A DNA stretch of 17,311 bases from an uncultured Verrucomicrobiota bacterium (GTDB taxonomy: Bacteria; Verrucomicrobiota; Verrucomicrobiia; Chthoniobacterales; SZAS-18): assembly GCA_937873255.1 (NCBI GenBank), contig CALMVM010000428.1, forward strand, positions 1 through 17,311, given 5' to 3'. The notes beneath the pieces are model-generated. The model saw nothing but the letters and a program-made list of their open reading frames with translations. It ran no database searches and was not told the origin of the DNA. Of this stretch, positions 7,690 through 15,077 are shown piece by piece. The first letter of the stretch is position 1. Each line of letters starts with the position of its first letter. Made by a program: the position numbers and the translations under genes.

Positions 7690-8256
7690 ATGGTCGAATT
7701 GAACACCGAAAACGTGAACCGGTCCGAGGTTGTGGCCTGCGAAAAGCCGGGCTTGCCCGACACCCCCACGGCAGATATCGCGTGGAGCGGCATCTCGCCG
7801 GAGCGGTGGGCGATCATCGAGTTTTGCGTGCGCCTGACCCGACTGTTTGGGATTCCCAAATCGGTCGGCGAGATTTTCGGGTTCGTTTTCAGTTCTCCGG
7901 AGCCGGTGACCTTCGATGCGGTCGTGTCCTCCCTCGGCGTGAGCAACGGTTCGGCCAGCCACGGTTTGCGGCTGCTGCGACAGTTGGGCGCGCTGAAGCT
8001 GGCCTACGTGGCCAGGGATCGCCGGGACTTCTATGTCGCGGAAACCTCCGCCCGTCGTCTGCTGGCCGGGTTTTTGAGCGATCATGTGCTCCACGAGGTC
8101 AGCGAGAACAGGCGGCGACTGTTCGATCTGCATGCCAAGCTCAGCGCCGACCAGCAGCCGTCCTCTCTCGATCTCCTACCGCACGTGAACGTGTTGATGG
8201 ACTGGAGCCAGCAAGGCTCGACTGCCCTGAAAGCCGCGATGGAAGTTTTTGTTTGA
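7690..8256 (+). CDS. GbsR/MarR-type winged-helix transcriptional regulator
   Basis: 188 residues with the GbsR pattern: RLFGIPKSVGEIFGFVFSSP leads into a winged helix-turn-helix at about residues 69-105 (PVTFDAVVSSLGVSNGSASH, then GLRLLRQLGAL, and a wing with ARDRRDFYVAE). GbsR proteins are mostly repressors that respond to small ligands; the ligand here is unknown. The C-terminal helical part (LFDLHAKLSADQQPS) probably forms the dimer. The start ATG 7690 was chosen because the upstream in-frame stretch crosses the hairpin. It stands alone, 141 bases before the second WbaZ-like gene on the same strand, and may control the surrounding EPS genes. That target is inferred from position only. Confidence 0.82.
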   Translation: MVELNTENVNRSEVVACEKPGLPDTPTADIAWSGISPERWAIIEFCVRLTRLFGIPKSVGEIFGFVFSSPEPVTFDAVVSSLGVSNGSASHGLRLLRQLGALKLAYVARDRRDFYVAETSARRLLAGFLSDHVLHEVSENRRRLFDLHAKLSADQQPSSLDLLPHVNVLMDWSQQGSTALKAAMEVFV

Positions 8257-8397
8257 AGCGCGGCATCCCTCGTCGCTCGGTGGCGCTGCCTGCGGTCAGG
8301 CTGTCATCCCCCGTAAACTCCGCTTTTACCGAACCCCTCCCCCGATGAAATTTTTCTTGCGAACATCATAAATAGCTGAAAATAGGGAACAAAGGAA

Positions 8398-9675
8398 ATG
8401 AATACACGCGCGTCCGGAAAGTTATCTGCGGCTTTCGAATCACTGGCAAGCCCTGGCAGGCCCAAGGTGGCCATCGTGCACGATTGGCTGGCCAAATACG
8501 GCGGCCCGGAGCGCGTTCTCGAGCAGATCATCCAGATTTTCCCGGACGCGGACCTCTTTAGCATGGTCGATCTGATCCCGGCGGAACGTCGCGGGTTCCT
8601 GATGAACAAGCCGGTCGCCACGTCCTTCATCCAGAAGCTGCCGAAGTGGGCTCGCCAACGCTTCCTGGCGTTCCTGCCGCTGATGCCGTGCGCGGTCGAG
8701 CAGATCGACCTGTCCGCTTACGATCTCATCATCTCCAGCGGCCATTCGATCGCCAAGGGGGTGATCACCGGCCCGAACCAGTTGCACATCAGCTATTGCC
8801 ACTCGCCGATGCGCTACGCCTGGGACCTGCAAAGCCTCTATCTCAAGGAAGCGAACCTGTATTCCAGTGCACGGGGGCTGATCACGAAGATCCTGCTGCA
8901 TTACTTCCGGCTCTGGGACGCGCAAAGCCAGCAGCGCGTGGACCATCTCATCACCAACTCACAGTTCGTCCGGCGGCGGATCGAGAAAATCTACCGGCGC
9001 AGGGCCGATGTGGTGTACCCACCCGTCGATGTGAAGCGGTTCACCTGCCACCCTGTCAAAGAGGAATACTACCTCGTCGCCGGACACATGGTGCCCTACA
9101 AGCGCATCGGCATGGTGGTCGATGCCTTTGCCAAGATGCCGAACCGGCGGCTCCGGGTCGTCGGCCATGGGCCGGAGTTCGAGTCGATCCGGCGGCGGGC
9201 CACGCCGAACGTGCGATTGCTCGGCTACCAACCCAACGCCGTGTTGCGCGAGGAAATGCAGCGCGCGAAAGCCCTGGTTTTCGCGGGCGAGGAGGATTTC
9301 GGTATCCTGCCGGTCGAAGCGCAGGCCTGCGGGACGCCGGTCATCGCCTACAGTCGCGGCGGCCTGAAGGAAACGGTCGATCCCGGCCGCACGGGCGTGT
9401 TTTTCCACGAGCAGACTCCCGAAGCGATCTGCGAGGCGATCAACCAGTTCGAGGCCGTGCCGGTCTCTTTCGGTCCACGGGAGATTCGCCAGCACGTCGA
9501 GCAATTTTCGACCGAAAATTTCCGGCGGGCCTTCTTGACCCTGGTCGCCCGGCACTGGCGGGAGTTCACCGGTGGGGACGAGCTGGAGGTGAACGCGAAA
9601 ATACCGGACCCGACCGACTTCGTCGACCGGATTCTGTCCGGTGAGACAAACGCGGTGGCCACGTCCACGCGATGA
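8398..9675 (+). CDS. GT4 glycosyltransferase, WbaZ-like (copy B)
   Basis: A 425-residue GT4 enzyme closely similar to copy A at 2087: VAIVHDWLAKYGGPERVLEQ, a MVDLIPAERRGFL segment, YCHSPMRYAWDL, and the donor-site EX7E pair E299/E307 in EEDFGILPVEAQACGTPVI. The N-terminus has about 22 extra residues before the first strand, and the C-terminus about 30 extra (ELEVNAKIPDPTDFVD), which copy A lacks. A ribosome binding site AGGGA lies nine bases before the ATG, in an AT-rich leader. Its likely role is adding a sugar, possibly mannose, to the EPS repeat unit in the cytoplasm. The two copies may add successive sugars or be a duplication that later diverged in acceptor. Confidence 0.9.
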   Translation: MNTRASGKLSAAFESLASPGRPKVAIVHDWLAKYGGPERVLEQIIQIFPDADLFSMVDLIPAERRGFLMNKPVATSFIQKLPKWARQRFLAFLPLMPCAVEQIDLSAYDLIISSGHSIAKGVITGPNQLHISYCHSPMRYAWDLQSLYLKEANLYSSARGLITKILLHYFRLWDAQSQQRVDHLITNSQFVRRRIEKIYRRRADVVYPPVDVKRFTCHPVKEEYYLVAGHMVPYKRIGMVVDAFAKMPNRRLRVVGHGPEFESIRRRATPNVRLLGYQPNAVLREEMQRAKALVFAGEEDFGILPVEAQACGTPVIAYSRGGLKETVDPGRTGVFFHEQTPEAICEAINQFEAVPVSFGPREIRQHVEQFSTENFRRAFLTLVARHWREFTGGDELEVNAKIPDPTDFVDRILSGETNAVATSTR

Positions 9676-9746
9676 GAACCGCCTGTCAGCAACCTTGTAA
9701 AGATCGCCGGCCTGCGGCCAGCCCGTGCGCCGGCCCGGCCCGGGAG

Positions 9747-10295
9747 TCAAAGACCTTCGCGCGACAGGGGATGGCGCCTGGGCGGCAGGAGATCCCCCGG
9801 ATGAATTTCGGCTTCGATCTGTCTGACCAGAAAGCTGACGAGAATCCGCAAGCGTTCGCGGCCGGTGAGGATTTGCGTGACCACGGCTTCCAAACCGCGC
9901 AGAACCCCGTCGATGATCTCCACTTCGGTGCCGACCGCAATGCCCGGCGTAATCGTGACGAGTTGGTTGTCGTCGACATACTGCCGCAGGCGTTGGATGA
10001 CCTCATCCTCGATGGTGACGTATCGGTCGCTGAATCGCAGGATGTCCGCGACTCCCGGGCTGTACCGGATCTCCTTGTGACGGGTTTCAAGGACGAACCG
10101 CGCGAACAGGTAGCCGGGAAACAAGGCTTCCGTGAACCATTTCGCGCCCGTGCGTGTCTTGCGGTTGATGCGCAGTTGCGGACAGAACACTTCCACGTCG
10201 TCCATCTGCCGAAGATGAACCGCCGCGATCCGCTCGTGTTTCTGCCGGCTGCGAATGCAGTACCAGCGGGGCGGGGTTAACGCAACGTCGTCCAT
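9747..10295 (-). CDS. NusG-family antiterminator paralogue (RfaH/UpxY/LoaP-like)
   Basis: 182 residues with the two NusG domains. The NGN domain spans about residues 10-105 (RWYCIRSRQKHERIAAVHLR, PQLRINRKTRTGAKW, then the hallmark LFPGYLFARF and RYSPGVADIL). A linker leads to a KOW domain at about 118-170 (GTEVEIIDGVLRGLEAVV). NusG paralogues bind RNA polymerase and suppress pausing and termination in long operons, often for capsule or O-antigen genes. It is not the housekeeping nusG, judging by its EPS context and lack of the secE/rplK neighbourhood. No ribosome binding site is seen before ATG 10295. It is divergent from the export operon, 142 bases away, the most likely target. Recognition of an ops-like site is possible, but none could be identified. 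Confidence 0.87.
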   Translation of the reverse strand: MDDVALTPPRWYCIRSRQKHERIAAVHLRQMDDVEVFCPQLRINRKTRTGAKWFTEALFPGYLFARFVLETRHKEIRYSPGVADILRFSDRYVTIEDEVIQRLRQYVDDNQLVTITPGIAVGTEVEIIDGVLRGLEAVVTQILTGRERLRILVSFLVRQIEAEIHPGDLLPPRRHPLSREGL

Positions 10296-10376
10296 GGAGG
10301 CCGGAGTGTGGCGCGGCCGTCGCGCGAAAACGAATCAATTTTTGGACGCGTCCGCTCCGGGCACGACATGGATGGA

Positions 10377-10405
10377 TTGACAGCCTTGGAAAAAATTTAT
10401 ACAAA
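10377..10405 (+). promoter_or_regulatory. Putative sigma-70-type promoter of the export operon
   Basis: A perfect -35 hexamer TTGACA (10377-10382) is followed after 17 bases by TACAAA (10400-10405), matching four of six -10 consensus positions. An overlapping TATACA with a 15-base spacer is the alternative. The local AT-rich run in a GC-rich region supports it. Transcription would start about 25 bases before ATG 10438. Seen in sequence, not tested. Confidence 0.55.
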
Positions 10406-10437
10406 GCGGGGAATTTGTCCGACCCACTGACCTACCC

Positions 10438-11959
10438 ATGCATGCACCAATTTTTGTTCGCCCCCTCAAAAGGGTGTGCCTCGTCGGGATCGTCGGGCTG
10501 GTGTGCTTGGCGTTGAGGCAAATCTCGGCCGACCCGCCGAGCACGCCCGCCCCCGCGTCGGACCCGGAGGCCGCGCCCGCGCCCGACGGCCTTGCCCCCG
10601 CCGGCGGTCTTCCCCCTGCCATCCGGGTCCGATCCGCTTCCAGCCAGTTCCGGAAACAACGGCTCGCCGGAGGCCGCCCGATTGTTCAACGACAACGCCG
10701 CCGGAGCGGCGCAGACCCAGACTGAGGAACAACGCCGCGCGTCGGCGCTCAACCAGGCGCAGAACCTCCAGGCGGCGTCCGATATCTATACCAGCGCGTC
10801 CTACCAGCGCGCGGAGTCGCTGGGCGAGGCGTTGTTCAACGGGATCGGCGGCGTGCCGCAGGCGCTTAGCCCCCTTTACCTAGCTGCGGGATCGAAGGAA
10901 TCGCAGGGTTTCAAGCTCGGCCCCTTCACGCTGCATCCCATCCTGAGCGCCGGGCTCAACTACGGGTCCACCAGCGGGAGAGGGGCAAGTGGCGTGAATG
11001 GTTTCTACGGCTCCGTGTCGCCGGCCTTCAGCCTGACGCTGGGTGATCCCGTGACCGGCCGCATGCTCACCGCGCAATACACGGGCAGCCTGACTTTCGG
11101 CGACACCGACAGCAACCACGCGCGGTACGATCAGTCGCTTTTTCTCAACGGCACGTTGAACTTCGTCAAACTCAACCTCGGCTTCGGCCTGGACTTCTCG
11201 CAGCTCACCAGCAGCGACCGCGACTTCGGCGGTCAGGCCGTCGACCGCGAGATCATCGGCCTGTCCTTTTACGGCAGCTATCTCTTCAGCGAGAAGACCA
11301 ACGTCAGCGCCTCGGTGCAGGTGCCGATCCGCCTCTACAGCCGGGGCGATAGCTCGGAGGGGGTGAACGGCACCGTGTTCGCCAATTACGTCTACAGCCC
11401 CCTGACGACCTTTGGCCTGGGCATCTCCGTGGGCACGGTGGGAGTCGAGCGAAACGACTTTCAGGTTTACGAACAAATCCTGACACGGCTGACCTACATC
11501 GCCACCCAGAAGCTGAGCTTTAACGGGACGCTCGGCTACGAATTCCGGCAGACGGAATCACGCGATGTGACCAATCCGGTCTTCGGATTCGGGCTGAATC
11601 TGGCCATCCGCGACGGCACGAACCTTTCGTTGAACGCCGAGCGGCGTGTCTTGAATTCCGCCTCGAACCTCGGCGCGAACTACACCGACACGACGGTTTT
11701 GTTGTCGCTGGGACAGCGACTGGGGACGCTTGTCCAACTGGTCGCCACGGCCGGGTACGAGAACTCCGCCTACCAGGGAGTCACCACCGGAGTGTCCAGC
11801 AACCGGAACGACAACCAGTTGGTCTTGCAGACAGCCCTGACGTACCGCTTCAAGGAACGCTGGCTCGTCTCGGAAATCATTTCCTATTCCAAGGACTTCT
11901 CGAATCAGAACTCCTTCCAGGCGTTTCAGAACTCGTTGCAACTCACCTATGTATTTTGA
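10438..11959 (+). CDS. Outer-membrane beta-barrel protein of the EPS locus, with apparent +1 frameshift
   Basis: The signal peptide (MHAPIFVRPLKRVCLVGIVG, cleavage probably after ISA) and an Ala/Pro-rich start of the mature protein are read from 10438. The rest (about 440 residues from PLPSGSDPLPASSGN on) is read one frame later and is open only from about 10517, with TTG 10592 as its first possible start. The frames join most simply at the C-run 10613-10617 or 10594-10598, where one C fewer gives a continuous protein of about 506 residues. The mature part has many alternating amphipathic beta strands (such as FYGSVSPAFSLTLGD, GLSFYGSYLFSEKTN) and ends in LQLTYVF, the C-terminal aromatic signature of barrels inserted by BamA. 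It probably helps polymer cross the outer membrane or forms a porin. The 3' end overlaps the OPX gene by 11 bases. Confidence 0.75.
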
Positions 11960-12608
11960 AGCAACCCGGTCCCGGAGGCTCCTGACCGCGATCTGCCTCC
12001 TTACCTGGATGGTGGTGAGCCCCGCGCGGGGTCAAACCCGGACTCCTTCGTCGGATCGACCTGACCCGAGAGCCGCGTCCACGGAGAGCGGGTCCTCTCC
12101 ACGTTCGGCCAATTACCAGCTGATGGCGGGAGACATGGTGTCGGTGCGCGTATTCAGAGAAACCTCGCTGGATACCAGCCAGCGGGTCGCCAAGGACGGC
12201 ACGATCAATTATCCGCTGCTCGGGTTCGTGCGGATCGCGGGGAAGACGACGAACGAGGCCGCAACCCACATCGCCGCCTTGCTGGAGAAAGACTACATCG
12301 TCCACCCGCAGGTGTCTGTGTCCATCTTGAACTACGTCAAGCAAAAGTTTACCGTGCTAGGCTGTATATCCAGTGCGGGGAGTTACGAGATTCCAGACGA
12401 GCAGACCATCGACCTCTTGGCCGCCATCGCGAAGGCAGGCGGATTCACGCGCTTGGCGGATCCGGCGAAGATCACGGTGCGACGCCTCACAGACGGACAG
12501 GAGCAAATCTTCAAGGTCGATGGCAAGAAGCTGATGAACGATCGGACCAGCCCCCGATTCGTGGTCCAGCCAAACGACACGATCAGCGTCGGGGAGAGAA
12601 TTTTTTGA
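11949..12608 (+). CDS. Short Wza/GumB-like polysaccharide export (OPX) protein
   Basis: 219 residues. A signal peptide (RRLLTAICLLTWMVVSPARG) is followed by a linker, the poly-export (PES) domain from about residue 55 (NYQLMAGDMVSVRVFRE to YIVHPQVSVSIL), then one SLBB domain from about 131 (KQKFTVLG, SSAGSYEIPDEQTIDLLAAI, KAGGFTRL). It ends with VVQPNDTISVGERIF. OPX proteins form a periplasmic ring that passes EPS to the outer membrane. Compared with Wza (about 360 residues with a C-terminal membrane helix) it is short, like GumB, and no outer-membrane helix is visible. No clear lipobox is seen: the only early cysteine, in LTAIC, lacks the usual preceding small residues. It starts 11 bases before the barrel gene ends, so the two are probably translated together. 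Confidence 0.88.
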   Translation: MYFEATRSRRLLTAICLLTWMVVSPARGQTRTPSSDRPDPRAASTESGSSPRSANYQLMAGDMVSVRVFRETSLDTSQRVAKDGTINYPLLGFVRIAGKTTNEAATHIAALLEKDYIVHPQVSVSILNYVKQKFTVLGCISSAGSYEIPDEQTIDLLAAIAKAGGFTRLADPAKITVRRLTDGQEQIFKVDGKKLMNDRTSPRFVVQPNDTISVGERIF

Positions 12609-12618
12609 CGCCTTTCGC

Positions 12619-12643
12619 GCTCCACCCGTTGGAGTCATTTTTT
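12619..12643 (+). terminator. Weak terminator-like hairpin between the OPX and kinase genes
   Basis: CTCCA (12620-12624) pairs with TGGAG (12630-12634), extended by a G-U pair, around a CCCGT loop. It is followed by a run of six T (12638-12643). The stem is short, so it would be a leaky terminator or pause site. A NusG-type antiterminator is encoded nearby, which makes read-through control plausible but unproven. Confidence 0.35.
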
Positions 12644-12746
12644 CCAGCCACCGCCGTGCGACCGAAGTGGCGCTCGCCGGGGGATCTGCGGCCTTGCTTT
12701 CCCATGGGATGCCGAACGCTTAGACTCTGGCTGGATCAATTTTAAT

Positions 12747-15005
12747 ATGGCCGCAATCACTCAAGGCAACAAAAGCGCATCCGACTCGTTGGTGACGGCG
12801 GACGACACCGGTGAGTCGTCGCTGGACATCCAGGGGATTCTGCATCTTCTGCTGCATCGCAGTTGGATCATTCTTTTACTCGCGTTAATCGGAGGCATGG
12901 CGGCCGAGGCGTATGTGCGGCAATTGCCCGTTTTGTACCAATCCACGACGGTCATCGAGGTGGATACGAGAGAGCGCAAGCCCGTCAACATCGACGACAA
13001 GAACGATCAAAACTTGCAGGACCCCGAAGTGGTGGAAACGATCTTGGAAAACTTCCGCCACCGCGCCCTGATGGAACGGGTAGCCAAGGCGCTCGATCTG
13101 GCCCACGATCCGAAATTCCTCGGCCCGACGCCGCCCCCGACGGCCACCGCCAGCGATTCCATCGTGGCAACGTTGCTGGCTTCGTCCTACGTCGCTCTCC
13201 AGCCCAGGACGCGGTTGGTCAACGTCGTCTTCGTGCACCGCGACCCGGCCACTGCGCAGAAGATCGCCGATGCGCTGGTCGAGCAATTTTTGCAACAAAA
13301 CATCGACCAGAAAATCCGGGCCACGGAATCTCAGAACGATGTCCTGCGGCAAAAGGCGGACGAGTTGAAAGCAAAGCTGACCCGCTCCGAAGAAGCGCTC
13401 CAGGAGTACAAGCAAAAACTCCAGACCGTGTCGGTCGAGGAACAGCGCAATCTTGTCGAGTTGAAACTCAAGGCCCTGAACGCCGATCTCTCTGCGGCGA
13501 ACACTGAGCGCATCACCCTCGAAGCCGATCAGCAGACCGTCAAGAACGCCGGCGATTCCGTCCCGCAACTCTTCGGCATTACCAGCATCGCGCAGGACCC
13601 GCAAGTGGCTGCGGCGCGCCAGCAGGTGAAAACGGCCGAGGACGAACTGGCCTCGCTCCTGCAACGCTATCACGACAAGTGGCCGGCGGTCATCGAACAG
13701 CGGGCCCAGATAGAAAACGCCCGACGCAATCTCAAGGAAGCGGTGTTGTCCGCTCCTTCGCGTCTGACCGCGCGCTACAAGGCGGCGGTGGCCAAGGAAC
13801 AAAACGTGAAGTACGCGGTGGCCGAAGAGGAAAAGGCGATGCTGGACCTCGAGAGCAAGATGATCCCCTACCGCGCGCTGCTGCGGGAAAACGAGTCTGA
13901 TCGGTCTTTGTTTGAAACGGTGTTGCAGCAGTTGAAGCAAAACACGCTGGCCCTCGGCGTCCAGCCAGCCAGCTTTCATGTGGTGGAACCGGCCACCCCG
14001 GCCAAGGTGGTGGCTGGAAAACGGCTCCTCATCGTCATCGGCGCGGGCCTCGCCATCGCGCTGCTGTCCGCAGCCGGCTTCGTCGGAATCTTCCTTGTCA
14101 ACTCGTCCATCCGCACCGTGGACGACGCCGAGAGCACGCTCGGGTTGCCCGTGTTGGCGGCGGTCTCGACCATGCGCAAGCCACGTGCCCCCGGCCAGGT
14201 CCTGTCACTGGTCCATGACCCCGGCTCACCCATCGCCGAGAGTTTTCGCACCTTGCGCTCGGCGATTCTTCTGCTTGGACGGGAGGAAAAAGGACATGTT
14301 ATCCTCTTCACGAGCGCTCTGGCCGGCGAAGGCAAGAGCTTCGTGGCCGCCAACACCGCCGTGGCATTCGCCCAGCAGGATTTGAAGACCATCTTGGTGG
14401 AGGCCGACCTGCGCAAGCCCGCGCTCTCGAAGCAAATCTTCGCGTTGGGAGATCGTTTGCCCGGAATCGCGGACTACATGGTCGGGAAGCCCGCGCCGAT
14501 CCAGTCAACCTCGATCAAGAATTTGTACGTGATGCCTGCCGGCTCACGTGTGCCGAACCCGGCCGAGTTGCTCAGCAACTCTCATTTCAATGAGATCACC
14601 GAGTGGTTGAAACACGATTTCGACCGCATCGTGATCGATACGGCGCCGCTGAATGTGGTGAGCGACACCCTGAACATTGTCTCCTGCGCTTCCATCATCT
14701 GCCTGGTCGTCCGCAGCAATCTGACGCCACGCAAGGCCGTTCGACGGGCGATTGAGTTGCTCCGACGCGCAAAGGCACAGCCCGATGGCATTGTCCTGAA
14801 CGGTTTGCCGCGCTCGAGCGGGATCGGGTATCATTATTACTATTCGAGCGGGTCGAAATACGGCGGCGATGAGACGTACGGCAGTTCGTATTCTCACGAC
14901 GATCAGAAAAGCGAGCAGGGATCTTCCCGCGCCACCGGTGGAGAAGACCGCCTCGAACGCGGGAAGAACAGGCGTGCGGAGCAGGGTGTCAAGATCGGAG
15001 ACTGA
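12747..15005 (+). CDS. Wzc-like polysaccharide co-polymerase with tyrosine autokinase (BY-kinase) domain
   Basis: 752 residues. The Wzz domain begins with a membrane helix at about 38-55 (SWIILLLALIGGMAAEAYV). A long periplasmic coiled-coil region follows (LKAKLTRSEEALQEYKQKLQ), then a second helix at about 427-450 (LLIVIGAGLAIALLSAAGF). The cytoplasmic kinase has Walker A ALAGEGKS (K530), Walker A' ILVEADLRKP at 549, where Glu replaces the usual first Asp, and Walker B IVIDTAPLNVVSD near 628. The tyrosine cluster at about 695-716 (YHYYYSSGSKYGG, then DETYGSSY) is the usual autophosphorylation tail, here followed by a 35-residue charged tail. Such proteins set chain length and couple polymerisation to export through the OPX ring. 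No Wzb-like phosphatase is in the window. The ATG 12747 has no clear ribosome binding site. Confidence 0.92.
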   Translation: MAAITQGNKSASDSLVTADDTGESSLDIQGILHLLLHRSWIILLLALIGGMAAEAYVRQLPVLYQSTTVIEVDTRERKPVNIDDKNDQNLQDPEVVETILENFRHRALMERVAKALDLAHDPKFLGPTPPPTATASDSIVATLLASSYVALQPRTRLVNVVFVHRDPATAQKIADALVEQFLQQNIDQKIRATESQNDVLRQKADELKAKLTRSEEALQEYKQKLQTVSVEEQRNLVELKLKALNADLSAANTERITLEADQQTVKNAGDSVPQLFGITSIAQDPQVAAARQQVKTAEDELASLLQRYHDKWPAVIEQRAQIENARRNLKEAVLSAPSRLTARYKAAVAKEQNVKYAVAEEEKAMLDLESKMIPYRALLRENESDRSLFETVLQQLKQNTLALGVQPASFHVVEPATPAKVVAGKRLLIVIGAGLAIALLSAAGFVGIFLVNSSIRTVDDAESTLGLPVLAAVSTMRKPRAPGQVLSLVHDPGSPIAESFRTLRSAILLLGREEKGHVILFTSALAGEGKSFVAANTAVAFAQQDLKTILVEADLRKPALSKQIFALGDRLPGIADYMVGKPAPIQSTSIKNLYVMPAGSRVPNPAELLSNSHFNEITEWLKHDFDRIVIDTAPLNVVSDTLNIVSCASIICLVVRSNLTPRKAVRRAIELLRRAKAQPDGIVLNGLPRSSGIGYHYYYSSGSKYGGDETYGSSYSHDDQKSEQGSSRATGGEDRLERGKNRRAEQGVKIGD

Positions 15006-15077
15006 CTCCTGCACAACGGACCGGAAGTGGCGCGGCGCGTCTTCGAGAGGGGGCCGGGAACTGGCAGGGGCAAAGAG

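Noticed and set aside
8288..8301. Small hairpin GCCTG-CGGT-CAGGC after the GbsR-type gene as a terminator
   Set aside because: The stem is only five base pairs and no T-run follows, so it is not supported as an intrinsic terminator.
9676..9746. GC-rich inverted GCCGGC segments between convergent genes as a bidirectional terminator
   Set aside because: The self-complementary pieces are short and common at this GC content, and no T-tract is present on either side.
12885..13979. 364-codon minus-strand frame opposite the Wzc-like gene
   Set aside because: It is antisense to the periplasmic coiled-coil region and is explained by codon bias there. The product is Arg/Leu/Gly-rich and has no motif.
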